The notes beneath the pieces were generated by a model that was given only the letters and a program-made list of their open reading frames with translations, searched no databases and had not been told where the DNA came from. The translations under genes were made by a program, and so were the position numbers. From Pilaira anomala (lineage: Eukaryota; Mucoromycota; Mucoromycetes; Mucorales; Mucoraceae), in assembly GCA_025716855.1 (NCBI GenBank), contig JAIXMQ010000017.1, positions 186,001 to 250,000 on the forward strand: 64,000 nt of DNA. The letters run 5' to 3'. Positions 46,897 to 59,638 of the stretch are shown piece after piece; position 1 is the first letter of the stretch; every line of letters begins with the position of its first letter.

Positions 46897-47279
46897 ATAA
46901 ATACATATAATGACACAACCATGTGTGTTTAAAAGCTTTTAATTACTTTTTTTTTGGAATATAAATTCATAGCAGACATGTCTCTCTCTCTCTCTCATTT
47001 ATATTTAGAAATAATTCATGTTAATTTCAAGATTCTGTACAAGTTGGGTAATCATCAAAAGCCCTTTTTTTTTCCTCTAAAGTACAGCTTATGAAAGGAG
47101 TTTTTTTTATTATTATTATTTTGTTGCATAACTGATTGACATATATATATATATATATAAAGAAGGTTGTGTAAATGTAAAATCATTCATTAATAAATAT
47201 ATATAAAAAGAGAGAGAGAGAGAGAGAGAAAAGGGAAAAGAATGTAAAAAAGTTTTGGGTGCTACAAAAAAAAAAAAAA
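46897..47279. other. Intergenic between convergent genes
   Basis: 3' ends of HTATSF1 and the RhoGAP gene face each other here. Contains TA (about 47142-47160) and AG microsatellites and an A run at 47267-47279. No gene seen. Confidence 0.5.
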
Positions 47280-49544
47280 TTAATCACGGAAGATTCTAAT
47301 TTTCCAAGCTTCTTTTTCAGTTGGGGTAACGACTTGATCATCGTCAAAACTAGCTATCTCAGCAGCCGAATCAATTTTGAGAGGCGTTGTTGTTTTTTGT
47401 TGATTCACCAGCACATCAGCAAGAAAGGGATTATTCTCATCACGAGCCTTTTGTTCTTCAATCTGAAGTTGCTTTGCTAACTGAGCATCTTTTTTGATTT
47501 GATCATATTGAGATAAGAAAGCTTCTAAAGTTTCTGGATCAAAACCAAGATCTGCTTCATCATCATCACTTGAACTATTCTCTTCTTCTAAAGGTACAGC
47601 AAAATTTTCTTCTTCATCAAATCGACTGGATCGACTCATGACGGAAGAGATATCAGTATCGGCTGCTGCAAAGATAGAGGCTGCTGAAGAAGTAGGTCCT
47701 TCCTCGTTTGTTTTCCAAGCACGCGTCAATAAATCACGCCATTCTGACATAATCGTTTCATCCTTTAACATGGCCTTTTCTGTCTCTTCATCTATACCTG
47801 TATATAGCTCTTCTTCTTCTTCTTCTTCTACTTCTTCTTCGTCCTCTTCTTCTTCTACTACTGCCGTTTCTTCTGCTGCGTGTATCTCTCTTACAGCTAG
47901 AGTGTCTTCTTTGATTGGCATACTTAAAATCGTATGACCCAAGATTCCCCAGTAAGATGCAAATCCGGTAAAGAATACTAGCGGTTCAAAGCTAACTAAA
48001 GCTACTGCTAAATAAACTTCGTAAACAATAACACAAAGTGTAACCAGTAATACAGAAATGCAAGCTAAAAGAGCGACTGGTTTAGCTTTAAAAAAAAAAA
48101 AAAATTTGGTTAGTTCCTGAAAAAATAAACTCTTCCGTATTTTTTTTACCTATATAGGGTTCAACAAATCGTCTAAATTCGGTGAATTTCTTTCTTAATA
48201 AATGATAATAAGGTGTTGCCAAATGAATGAATTTATCTCCAAGTTGATCCTCTTGATTTATACTTCTTGATTGCTGTTGATCTGTTTTGTTGTTGTTGAT
48301 AATATCTTGAGGGGATTGTATAAATGAATTGAGTGAAGAGAGAATAGAAGAAGAAGTGTTTAAAGAAGGGTTCACGATATGTAAAGGAACAGGAGGCGGA
48401 GGAGGAGAAAGTGAGGTAGTAGGAGAAGTAGGTGAAGAAGAAGAAGAAGAAGAAAAGGAGATTCTGTTTACAGTAGAAGAAGCCAAGAGAAGTGGAACAG
48501 GAGGCACGTCACTACCTGCTGTATTTGTACGTTTTGTAGGTACCAATAATTGCATAGTAAATAAAGATTGAAATTCGATCAAGAACTCAATGACGTATTG
48601 TGAAATCTTGTATTGAATTGGGGAATTATGATCTGGATGGCGAAGGATACCAGGACAAAAGACGGCAGCTAGATTCGGGATATCCATTTTAGTTTCAGAG
48701 GCAGTGGTAGCAAATAAGCTCAGGGTATCAAGAAGATAAAGTAATAAATGTTGATGAGCAGGTTGTAAACTTTGAATTAATTTTTGAAATGCTTCAATAC
48801 GTTGTTCTGTGTTTCTGAATGGATTGTTACCTATAATAAGCAAAGTTTTTTTTTTGGGTTAGTCATTAAAAAATTGGGAATAATTTAAACTTTTTTTTTT
48901 TTACTCATCACATCACGGAATGGTTGATAGAATTCAAATGGGATAACGGGTACAGGTAACTTATTCAAGTATCTTCTCAAAAGACTTGCAGCATCATGTA
49001 CAGTGTAACCTTCCCAATTTAGATCCAAGCCGTAGCTACTAGCGCTTTGGTCAAATTGAAATTCTAAAGCATTGACTCGCTTTATACTACCGGAAACCCG
49101 AAAGATACCCTCGGTTTCAAGTCCTGTATACAATTTAAATGAATTGAAATAGTATATATAATAAAATATTTACTTTACCATTCTTTTTTAAAAAGGAACC
49201 ACATTTTCCTACAACAATTGGAATGGCACCAGCTTTTGTATGTTTTACGTTATCTTCGTCTATATAACCTACCGTTGTTTTCGCATACTTGATAGACATG
49301 GTGAGTGGAATACCAAAGACACCACCTTTTTTTTTTTAAAAAAAAGTGAGAAAGTTTAGTATGGAAAGTTAAAAAAAAAAAAAAAAAAAAAAGATCAGCA
49401 GCGACATAATTTTTTACCTTTAGGCATATTATCAGGACCTACTCTTCTTTGAGTACCATTAGGAAGAGTGACTCTTTTAAGCCAACCACGAAAAGATCTT
49501 CTTTTTGTTAAAGAGGTTGTAGGATTACTATTAGAACGTTTCAT
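47280..49544 (-). CDS. RhoGAP with two C-terminal transmembrane segments
   Basis: A predicted 659-residue protein from five exons (49544-49418, 49325-49179, 49123-48905, 48830-48150, 48085-47280), all in phase. RhoGAP domain: FGIPLTMSIKY, then ETEGIFRVSGSIKRV with the arginine finger, LLRRYLNKLPVPVIPFEFYQ, and MDIPNLAAVFCPGIL. It should speed GTP hydrolysis by Rho/Cdc42-type GTPases. A serine/proline-rich linker follows. The last exon then encodes two hydrophobic segments (ALLACISVLLVTLCVIVYEV and AVALVSFEPLVFFTGFASYW), a glutamate run and a C-terminal coiled-coil-like region. The exon join (codon G|CT) puts GAP and membrane part in one frame, giving a membrane-anchored GAP. Without transcripts, a separate downstream gene remains possible, but there is no good start codon for it. 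Confidence 0.82.
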
Positions 49545-50137
49545 TTAATATATTTTTTTATGATGAAAAAGAAAAAAAAAAAAAAAAAAAAGGGAAAAAA
49601 CTATATTGAGTCCTTAAATAAGAATTTTACATGATTTACAAATATTTGGTGTGACTAAATTACGTCAGATCCTTTTGGGCTTATCCAAATTCACCTTGTT
49701 TTTTTTTTTCTATGACACGGTTTTTTTAAATGTAACCCCAGTTTTCCTTTGGCAGTTTAAGAAAAGAAAAAACAAGGAAAATAGTCAAAATGTATTTTTG
49801 GGATGGTAAAAAATTATTTTTTATTAATAGTAAAATTTATAAATATTTATTAGAGTAAGAACACTGCGTTTTTTTGAAAAAAAAAAAAAAAAGTTAGATT
49901 ACAAAGAAGTATTTATCAAATAAAGGGTTTCAATTTTTTCTTTTTTTTTTCTCTTTTTTTTTTCAGTTAGCAAATCAGATGTGTTTGAATCATTAATTTT
50001 CTTCTAGTTGTTTAAAGACAACGGCAATTCATCGTGTAAAAAAAAGACAGGAAAAAAAAAAAAAGAAACCCCCTTTTTTTTTAAAAAAAAAATAAAATAA
50101 AAAACTTACCATAAAAAATGTAGATGAGGTAAAAAAA

Positions 50138-50171
<34 letters not shown>

Positions 50172-50267
50172 AAGCCTTTTTATTTTTTACGTTATATTAC
50201 AAAGTCACATTTTAAAACTCACGTTGAAATTATAAAATTTATTAAAAAAAGAACTTTAAAAGACAGT
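49545..50267. other. Intergenic, homopolymer-rich
   Basis: Multiple A and T runs (about 49575-49591, 50142-50170). It includes the promoter of the RhoGAP gene and the 3' UTR of UMP-CMP kinase. No gene seen. Confidence 0.5.
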
Positions 50268-51094
<827 letters not shown>

Positions 51095-52116
51095 GTTTGA
51101 ATTTTTTTAAATATAAATATAAAATGTGTTTTATATAAGCAAAGAAAAAACTTATTATAAACAAAAACATTCATTTTTATATGTAAACATTGGAGTGACA
51201 CTTGAAACGGCGACTTAAAAAAAAAAAATAAGATTCTTGAGTTGCCTGATTCAAAAACACATTTTTATATTTTGAAAGTGAATGTGAAAGTGAGTCAATT
51301 CATCATCCTATATATTATAAATAAAACAATAAAAAAAAAAGATAAATATCAAAGATTAAAGAAAATAAAAAAAAAAAAAGTAGAATCATATGATTTGATC
51401 AAATATAATAACCATTTTGTGGTACAAATTTAAGTAAAAAAAAAAAAAAAAAAAAACTTACCATAAAAAGTGATTTAAAGTTTTATATATGTGTCAATTT
51501 TAAATATTATTATACTTTATGGCATACTGTTTCATTACGTTTCCTTAGAAACCTATCAAAAATATTAAACTTACTTCATAAGGTATCCATGACATCAACC
51601 TGCATATGGGATCTGCAAAAAAAAAAAAAAAAAAAAGAAATAAAAAAAAAATTAATGTGTCATTTATGGAAAAAAAACGTGGGCTCATTGTGATAAAAAT
51701 GACATTTTACTTTTTTACTATCTATTACATCTGATCTACATTTGATATTATCATTACTTTTTAAAATAGGAGCTGCTGTTTATACACCTTTTTCAGAAAA
51801 AAAAAAAAAGGTTATTCTATATCTACTAGGTATCACATGATTTGTGTTATTGGCGTCTTTTTAGCATATTATTTACAAAACAGATTTATTTATGTAAAAA
51901 GTCACTTTTTTTTTTCTTTATCTTTCTTTTGCTTTCTTCCTTTTTTTTTTTAAAAAAAAAATAAAACATTACCCTCTTATAATTCATTGATTGATTAAAT
52001 GAAATATCCATCAGACAAGAGAGATTGTACCTTACCCGCTCTATTTAACGCAGAAAAAAATTTCAGACTTTTGTGGCCTTAAATCGTATTTCTGACTTAA
52101 AGAAAATGAAATATTT

Positions 52117-52149
<33 letters not shown>

Positions 52150-53308
52150 CGCGAGTTCTTGACAAAACAAAAGAGGTAAATTAATCTACTTTTTTATATT
52201 TATGAAGCCTTCACTATAACTGCCCTATAATACACTTTTTAGCTTCTTGATGTGCCATGACGGCCTGACATTATTTCTCTGTCGGAAAACTCAAGCGGAC
52301 GCGTCTCATGGTAGATGTGACGTACTTAAAAAAGAAAAAAGAAAAAAACAGCAGCCCCTTTTCGGTTGATAAATCAAGAGATAGAATCGATTGTTTCCGA
52401 AGTGAAATAGTTAAAGTTGAAGAAAGTACTATATAAGAGCATATAATGACATTTTCAGAAATATGTTTATGGACTTTTGATGTACTAGAAACTACTAGGA
52501 AAAATACAGTGGTGATTACCCGTTTCTAAAGCCGGCACTGCGGGTAGCTTTACAAAAACTTTCTCTTGGGAGAAAGTGTATATATACGCACAGCTATTTA
52601 TATCTGCTTGAGACATATCAATGCACAAAGGTATAATTTTGTTCTATCATTTAAATATAGATGATATACTCACATTTCTCTTCTGTTAAAGAATAGATAT
52701 AATTCTATGAGTTTTGCCCTTGGGTATATATACAGCCTTACTTTCTGGTCAAGCTATACCCAAGGGCCCAATACCCCTCTTAACAGCCTATATTGCTTGT
52801 CTCTTCTCCCTTCTGAGAAAGAAAAAGAAAAAAAAAAGGGGGGGGGGCACACTACAGAATAGAGGATTGATATATTAGCCTACCTAGAAGATACCCCATT
52901 ATAGATTATACCCTCTCACTTAATTTAAAAAACAAGCAAAAATAAAAAAAATATATAAATACCCCTCATTTCATACATTTAAATAAAAATAAAATAAAAA
53001 TAGAGTGCTTACGATATTAGTATTGAAAAAACGGTACTATGTATCTCGAGAGCTTTCCTCATCCATAAAAACTTGTACGTTAATTTACCAACTCTCCTTG
53101 TAATGCTCTCACTCATTTGTTACAGCCATTTTGTTTCTATTTTTGTTTATAAATACTTTTGACAGTATATCGCCCATGAATTTTTGGGAAATATAAAATC
53201 TGAAACGTAATGACAGGCTTAAATAAACAATCCGCATATTTTTTTATTTTTGGTGAAATTATTTAAAAAAAAAAAAAAAAAACGGGTTAAGTACTTTGTG
53301 AGTCAAAC

Positions 53309-53347
<39 letters not shown>

Positions 53348-53728
53348 GCTTCTCTGGGCAATTTTAACTATACAGAAATGACAGCAAATTGGGCGGGATA
53401 CTCAAAGTAGAATGAAAAAGAGAGAAAGTGAATGTAATTAGGCAGGCTACATAATGATGCTTTCAGACTTCCTAAAACGTACATTTTTTCTTAAATATGT
53501 AAAATGGCACCCCCCAAATGTACGAATGTTTTCTGATTTGATTGGTACCTGAAATATAAAGAAAAAAAAAATGACATAAACTACATGTGTGTGACAATAA
53601 TAACAAATTGGTTTATTATTCTAAATGACAAATTTTTTGGATCTAGTTGATATGGTGATTAATATATATATGAGGAAAAGGTACAAGAAGTCTAAGAGGC
53701 TTAAGAAAGAAAGAGAAACGCGGCAACT
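51095..53728. other. 2.6-kb intergenic stretch without a recognised gene
   Basis: Low-complexity DNA: A runs near 51432-51455 and 52123-52149, CT microsatellite 53311-53345, G run near 52839-52847. Two hairpins lie near 52559-52578 and 52716-52767. Open frames are short and lysine/phenylalanine-rich. It contains the promoter of UMP-CMP kinase and the 3' side of the Q-rich gene. Confidence 0.45.
52716..52767. repeat. 13-bp perfect inverted repeat
   Basis: GCCCTTGGGTATA (52716-52728) and TATACCCAAGGGC (52755-52767) are perfect reverse complements around a 26-base loop. About 140 bp upstream is a second, 8-bp hairpin (ACTTTCTC at 52559, GAGAAAGT at 52571). Role unknown; possibly the ends of a tiny element or an RNA stem. 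Confidence 0.7.
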
Positions 53729-54184
53729 TTAACGAAAGAAACCTCCAGGATAATAAGGTTGATTTGGCATACAGTAACCACTATATTTCAAAGAAAACAA
53801 AAAAATGTTGGAATATACTTTTTAAAAAAAAATAAAAAAATGACCTAAAACTTACTAGGGATTTGGTTGATACATGGGAGGGCCAGCCATGACAGGAGCA
53901 GGGCCAGCAAAGTTATTTGTGGGTAACATTCTTTGAATGAGTTGAAATTGTTGAATATAATGTTGTACTTGCTGTTGGAATTGGTGTGCCTGATATGATT
54001 GGTGTTGATATTGTCGAAATTGCTCTAATTCTTTCTGCTGCTCTTCTAACTTTTGAGCATGATAATGTCGCATTTGAGATGGAATCCAATCACCATTAGC
54101 TGCTCGAGTATAAGTTTCAATTACAGGGATACCATTCACATTACCTAATAAGTATTTGATATCTCGGCTATGTGATATTCCCAT
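53729..54184 (-). CDS. Small Q-rich protein, putative N-myristoylation site
   Basis: A predicted 126-residue protein from two exons (54184-53856, 53780-53729). The N-terminus MGISHSRDIKYLLG fits the N-myristoylation pattern (Gly2, Ser6). A short ordered stretch follows (NGIPVIETYTRAANGDWIPS), then a Q-rich helix (KLEEQQKELEQFRQYQHQ and onward) and a P/G/Y-rich tail ending YYPGGFFR. I do not recognise the family. A lipid-anchored scaffold on the plasma membrane or endomembranes is a reasonable guess, not shown. Exon 2 adds the last 17 residues; the junction codon is TA|T. Confidence 0.7.
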
Positions 54185-54361
54185 TTTTTTTTTTTTTTAT
54201 TATTTAAATTGATAATGATAAAAATAAAAAAGAAAGAGAGAAAGGAACCATAAAGAGTTGCTTGCTTTTATATTGTAGATTGGAAATGTCAAAAATAGAA
54301 ACGTCATGTTTTGACAACAAAGAAAACTAACTTTATTACTGTTTAATCATAAGTCATGTGA

Positions 54362-55816
54362 CTAAAGTTTTTTTTCTAACCATTCACTTATACTCTTTGA
54401 TATGTGCTCGTTATCAGAGTTAATAAGTCCTGGTACTTCTAATTTAATCTTTCTAATTGCTTCATCGACAGCAAATCTTGAATAAGGTAAGCCTATAAAT
54501 AAAAAGTAAATTCATTTGTTCTTTATTTAATCAATCCTTTTTTTTTTTTTTACCTTCTAATGCGACGGAAATAGCTGCTGCAATGGTTGGTTCGTGTAAT
54601 AGAGTATGATTAGTGGTAATATCCGCTTTAATTATTTTCCCATGTTTCGAATTAATGATAGCTTTCTAAAAATGAAATATATAAGTCAAAATTAGTCAAG
54701 TTAATATGTATAGATTTCTTTTTTTATATATACCGTATTTCCCCAATTCAATTCGGTTTCAACAGTATTTGTGAATTCAGGAGTTTGTCCATAAACCCAA
54801 TCCCAGGTCTGGAGCTCTTGTCTCGTTTCCTTTACTTTATTTGGGAGATCTGTATTATTGTCAATTATAATTGGCTAGAAGCGTTGTCATGTGAGTTAAA
54901 TTTATATTGAATAAAGAAAAAAAGAGGCGCTTTGCATACCTCTACAGGAATACCGTCATTGTATGAATCTACAAATTCAGCCAATACAGATTCACAAAAT
55001 TGTTGATGATCAACCGTGAATGAATAGTCTCTCAAATTAGTAACTGGGGAAGGAACCGATTCTACACCTTTAGAGACAATACCAGTCTAAAAATAATTTA
55101 ATTTCAATGAAATCATTGTTTTTTAAAAATATCTTGTTTACTTACATTGTTCATTCTCTTTTTAGATAAACAACCCTTTAAGGTTTCGGTATCCGCATCG
55201 ATTAACATAGTACCATGATGATATGCTCTAGAACTGGTGATTTTATAAGCACTACCAGAAACCTTATGATTGTCTACTACAATATCATGTCTTTCGTTTA
55301 CACTGGAAGGAATATCAAGTTGATTTAATGCGTTCGATACAAGTTCGGCATTTTTTCTTCTAGAAAATGCTTCACGTGGCATAAAGATAGTGTAGATCGA
55401 ATTACCCATATCCTAAAAAAAAAAAAAAACAACAAACAAAAAGTTTCATCAGACCTCTTCTTCTCTTCCCCCCCCCCCTTTTTTTTTTAATTCGTAAATA
55501 ATTGTCTTACATGATACACTGCACCACCACCTGAACGTCTACGTACAAGTGGTATATTCTTTTCACTCATAAATCTCAAGTTACATTCCTGAAAAGGATT
55601 TTGATTTCTACCAATAACCACACAAGGTTTGTTCCTCCATAAATAAAGAATATGACGTTCAGGTTTAGTTTCACGTAACAAGTATTCTTCAAATGCTAAA
55701 TTAGAATAGACATCATTGATGGTCGAAATGTAACAATCGACTTTATTATATAAACTTGAGCTTGTTGAAAATAATCGTTTATTATGTACTGGTGTCCATT
55801 TCAAGCATCGCAACAT
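54362..55816 (-). CDS. Mitochondrial lipoate-protein ligase / lipoyltransferase (LplA family)
   Basis: A predicted 367-residue protein from six exons (55816-55511, 55412-55146, 55086-54940, 54874-54734, 54665-54554, 54492-54362). It attaches lipoate to E2 subunits of 2-oxoacid dehydrogenases and to glycine-cleavage H protein. Diagnostic motifs are VIGRNQNPFQECN, LVRRRSGGGAVYHD (about 90-103), and KVSGSAYKI with the catalytic lysine. The N-terminus MLRCLKWTPVHNKRLFSTSS looks like a mitochondrial presequence (basic, S/T-rich). The C-terminal accessory domain is present. Yeast Aim22 is the nearest functional parallel. No in-frame ATG lies upstream of 55816; the extra reading there runs through poly-A. 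Confidence 0.92.
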
Positions 55817-55948
55817 GATTAGAAATAAAGATCGAGGTAAATGAGAAAAAATGTCTTTTTTTTTTTTTTTCACCCCCAAGCTCTTTATTCTATTTTTCTT
55901 TTTTCCATGTAAAACACGGAGCTTGTAAAATAGGTATTTTTTTATTTT

Positions 55949-57174
55949 TTAAAGTTCTTGATCTACAAGAGTTTTATCTAATTCATCCTTTACTTTTAAA
56001 ATATCCTTAAATGCTCGGTAATGATGGTTCAGACTAGGATGTGCATGAATCTTATATGTGGTGCCAAGGGCTCCAGTTTTTGAGGGTATGTTATAAAATA
56101 CTCTAGCTACTCTAGAATGTACAAGTGCCATAGCACACCTAAATGAAAAAAAAAAGAAGAATGAATATAAAGTAATAAAAGATAAGAGCAATCACTTTAC
56201 ATGGCACATGGTTCGTAAGTAATATAAATATCATAACCAGTACAGAGGTATCTGGATTTTTGAGTTTCGTCATCCTCAGTTATCTGGCTTGCAGGTCTTT
56301 TCATGCGTCCAACACCACCTGCTAATTCTCTTTCCTTTTGTGCCACGGTATTAATACTATTGATCACTGCATGATGAAGTGGATGTCTCTCTCGTTTATC
56401 TTTTTCCTCTGCCATGACTTGATTTGTGGCAGGATCTACAATTCGACAGATGACAGTTGTATGATCAAGTTGAGACATATGGGTCTTTATGCTTTCAACA
56501 TCTTCAAGAGTAAATTTCGGATCTAAGCGAGTATCTTCTCTATAGGTCAAAGGCCAGCTTTTGTTCCATGCTCCATATTGTTGACGGTTTAATGGTGCGT
56601 ATTTCGAGATTTCGACATTGACAATTTCTACATTTTCTATTTCTTGTGTTGCAAACAATGATGTTAAGTCGGATTTGGATATTGCTGATTCTGGGCATAA
56701 TAATACTTGTAATTTATCTATAATTTTTTTTTTTTTTTTAGTTGGATATATTAAAGTGGGGTCTGTTCATCATGTCACTTTACCAGCGCCTTGTACGCGT
56801 CGAATACGTTTAGCATGTTCTAACCCTTCTAAACCAGGTAACTGTTTTTGAGCAAACCTAATGAAATTATTTAGTTGGAAGAGCCAAAAAAAAAAAAAAA
56901 AAAAGTTGATAGAAATTACTTTAAAAGAACATTGGTTTGTTGTGGAATAATTTCGGCTGCATAGACTTTGACACCTTCGAATGAACGATAGAATTCATCG
57001 GCTAATACTTCAATAAAAGGCCATTGCTCACGAGGAATGTACGCTGTTACATGTTTCACTTTAGTCTTTCTTTCTCTCTCTCTCTCTTTGTCTTTATTTT
57101 ATCGAAATGTTATTTCTCAAAGCGTCGTTCTAACCTTTTTCTAATTTTGAACCAGTCTTCTTTTCTGAACTCAT
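55949..57174 (-). CDS. TAD3: tRNA adenosine-to-inosine deaminase subunit Tad3 (ADAT3)
   Basis: A predicted 319-residue protein from five exons (57174-57135, 57058-56920, 56857-56784, 56717-56201, 56138-55949). With Tad2 it converts A34 to inosine in tRNA anticodons. The zinc site is HPLHHAVINSI plus YEPCAMCAMALVHSR. The catalytic glutamate of active deaminases (HAE) is valine (HAV), as is normal for the non-catalytic Tad3 partner. Upstream, VLLCPESAISKSDL and WNKSWPLTYRED are typical of Tad3. GALGTTYKIHAHPSLNHHY and the short C-terminus follow. The PCAMC codon M is split by the last intron (AT|G). Confidence 0.92.
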
Positions 57175-57273
57175 TGTTTGTCTATAAAAATAAAAGAGAA
57201 AATAAAAAGAAAAACAAAAAAAAAAGTCGTGGCTTATCGTTGAATTTCAAACGGTATTATTTTTATTTATGTT

Positions 57274-57314
<41 letters not shown>

Positions 57315-57478
57315 AAAAGAAAAAGAGAGTAAAAGAATTAATGAGTGTATTTAAAAAAAGAAAGAATGTATGAACGAGGCTTATTACGACAGTACCAGAC
57401 TGTGTGAGATGGTATAATGAATTAAATATATAATGAGTGAACGATAAAGGAATGGATTGGATACTTTTTTTTTTTGTC
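57175..57478. other. Short intergenic gap with a 36-base A tract
   Basis: Between the Tad3 start and the kelch gene stop. The A tract at about 57277-57312 dominates. No gene seen; phenylalanine- or lysine-rich open frames are artefacts of the tract. Confidence 0.5.
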
Positions 57479-59638
57479 TTAATGATATATGATGGCAGAT
57501 CGACTACTGTTATTGTACTGACTTTGATCAAAATAATTATATTTTTTGGACCCAAGAGGAGGAGATGAAGGCATTTTGTCAGTATTGAAATATGCGTATT
57601 TTTGTTGAGTTTTTTCGGAAGAAGAAGGTGATAAAATGGGCTGTGCTAATCTTCTCAGGCTGGTGTAAGTAGCTGGTGGGGAAGAAGGAAGGGAACGAGG
57701 TGACATTGGTTCATCAGATGAGTAATAAGACCCTGATTTGCTACCAGGTACAGTGATACTATTGGAGGGGGATAAAGGTAAAGATGATGATGGCCATTCT
57801 TGATGCTCTGTTTGATGGTGACGCATAGATGATGGTGGTGATATATCTTTTACAACCTGATGATGCTGTTGTTGTTGTTGCTGCTGCTGCTGCTGCTGCT
57901 GTTGATGTTGTTGATTAAGTAATATACGCTTAGCATTCATCATAATTCTTAAAGATCGGACTTGAAGTGAAATTTGAAAGGTAAGTGTAGCAGTTTCATA
58001 TACCATACTAGCTGTAGAGATTGTTAATAGCTGATGAAGAGCATAAGTAGTTAACTGCTTCAACCTTTCCATATTGTACATGTCTGCCAAGACTAGAAGT
58101 CGAGACAAAATTTGTGGTTGGTGTTGCTGAGCTGTAATCAAGTGATCTGTATAGATGTACTGTAAAAAAGCTAACGTGACAGAATAGGTTTCCGGGAATA
58201 AAAGTTGTTTTCTTTGAATTTGTGTGTGCTCGACAAGTTTATTTTTAGCTGAATTCTTTTGATCGGTTAGCAATTGTGCAAACTCGGGCCATCGCTCGGC
58301 CAAGATAACCGTGTTGGCTGAAATAGATTGTTGGTCTGTGGTCCAGATAGTTAGATCAGACATACTAGGCTCGCTCAACATCGATAGCCCCAATTCTTGT
58401 GCCTCTGAAGAACAAGTTGTAGGTGGTAATGAGTAAATACCAAACGCTTCTAAATCGATCGTAGCGACATGATCGAAATTTATACGACGAAAATTATAAT
58501 CATCTTTTAAATCATGTTCAGTATGTCCTAACACACAGTATTTTTTTCTGTATAAAAATCCACGATTCCAGGACCCGTTAGATAAGGTAGAACTTGTATC
58601 AATATGCGTCCAAGATAAGTTTGTCAAGTTGAGAGCCCATGTCTGAAAGCCACTTTGTGTAGAGTTCAAAAAGGTACCAGATACCAAAAAGTAATGGCCC
58701 ATTAAATCGCCTGTAGGAAATCGAAGACCAGGAGGTAATAGAGAGTTTGTCGTTTCAGAAGCATGATTACGAAACTCCACATCGCGAGAAGATTTCATAG
58801 GAATAAAGCTTTGAAGATCACGAGTCAAATCGTTAAAGTTGTAATTAGAATAGATACATACGGGCGGTATTTTACTATCTTGACTATCCTTTTCCATCTT
58901 TTCTTGGTTTGTGTTCATGTTCCAAAAAGGAGTTACTGTTTCACCACCATAAGAAGCCGTATCGTTTTTAGGCGAAGAACAAAATGCAACAGCACGGTAA
59001 GCATCATAAGGTCCATTCATTGATCCACCATGTATCCAAGCAGACTTTGTTAAGTCAAATACATTCACTTCGTTGATATGTACATTTGCAATATCTTGAC
59101 CACCTATAATAACTAATTTATTTGAATCCCACACAGTAGAAAGATGTGCGTAACGCGCCTGTGGTGTAAAAATACTTGGTGATACATTAATTTCTATCCA
59201 TGACATTGTTTCAATATCAAACATTGAAACATCGTCCATCGCACATAATTTTTCCTCTTGAGGAAATTGTTGTTGACGAGTGCGTCTTCCAGGGATGTTT
59301 CCCATACCGCCAAAAATAACAATATATCGATCTTGATAGACGGATGCAGAGTGAAAGTATCGAGGTACAGGTGCCTTGGCTGAATTAGGAGGTGCAATAT
59401 GTCTAACCCAGGTTAATGTAGGAAAGTGAAGAACATAAAGATAGTTCGTCATCTGGCGATTAGATGCGACTCTTCCGCCAAACACATATAGATTGTCACC
59501 TATCACTGTAGTTGAACTCCCTACTAGGGGTGGTGGCACTTCTCCTTTTGTCAATTTTATTTCTGTTGTAAGGTCTGCAATAGACTGTCTAACAAGTCCG
59601 GTTGTTGTTGCTGTTGATCCATTCGTTATTGGAACCAT
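57479..59638 (-). CDS. Kelch-repeat protein with BTB-like domain (Ral2/LZTR1-like architecture)
   Basis: One uninterrupted exon, 719 residues. Kelch repeats occupy about residues 30-390: STTVIGDNLYVFGGRV, RYFHSASVYQDRYIVIFGGM, RYAHLSTVWDSNKLVIIGGQ and DLMGHYFLVSGTF. A BTB/POZ-like region follows at about 425-545 (MSDLTIWTTDQQSISANTVI, then FPETYSVTLAFLQYIYTDHL and LLVLADMYNMERLKQLTTYA). The C-terminus is S/P-rich with a Q tract near 58 residues after the BTB end. Kelch before BTB is the order of LZTR1 and the fission yeast Ras regulator Ral2, so a role in Ras signalling or as a Cul3 adaptor is possible. The exact family is unproven. It is the only long intronless gene in the right half. Confidence 0.85.
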   Translation of the reverse strand: MVPITNGSTATTTGLVRQSIADLTTEIKLTKGEVPPPLVGSSTTVIGDNLYVFGGRVASNRQMTNYLYVLHFPTLTWVRHIAPPNSAKAPVPRYFHSASVYQDRYIVIFGGMGNIPGRRTRQQQFPQEEKLCAMDDVSMFDIETMSWIEINVSPSIFTPQARYAHLSTVWDSNKLVIIGGQDIANVHINEVNVFDLTKSAWIHGGSMNGPYDAYRAVAFCSSPKNDTASYGGETVTPFWNMNTNQEKMEKDSQDSKIPPVCIYSNYNFNDLTRDLQSFIPMKSSRDVEFRNHASETTNSLLPPGLRFPTGDLMGHYFLVSGTFLNSTQSGFQTWALNLTNLSWTHIDTSSTLSNGSWNRGFLYRKKYCVLGHTEHDLKDDYNFRRINFDHVATIDLEAFGIYSLPPTTCSSEAQELGLSMLSEPSMSDLTIWTTDQQSISANTVILAERWPEFAQLLTDQKNSAKNKLVEHTQIQRKQLLFPETYSVTLAFLQYIYTDHLITAQQHQPQILSRLLVLADMYNMERLKQLTTYALHQLLTISTASMVYETATLTFQISLQVRSLRIMMNAKRILLNQQHQQQQQQQQQQQQQHHQVVKDISPPSSMRHHQTEHQEWPSSSLPLSPSNSITVPGSKSGSYYSSDEPMSPRSLPSSPPATYTSLRRLAQPILSPSSSEKTQQKYAYFNTDKMPSSPPLGSKKYNYFDQSQYNNSSRSAIIYH

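Noticed and set aside
47638..47937. Plus-strand serine-rich frame
   Set aside because: Antisense shadow of the glutamate run of the RhoGAP protein.
55817..55879. Extended N-terminus for lipoate ligase
   Set aside because: No ATG; the reading runs through an A run and begins at GTG/TTG. The ATG at 55816 gives a good mitochondrial presequence.
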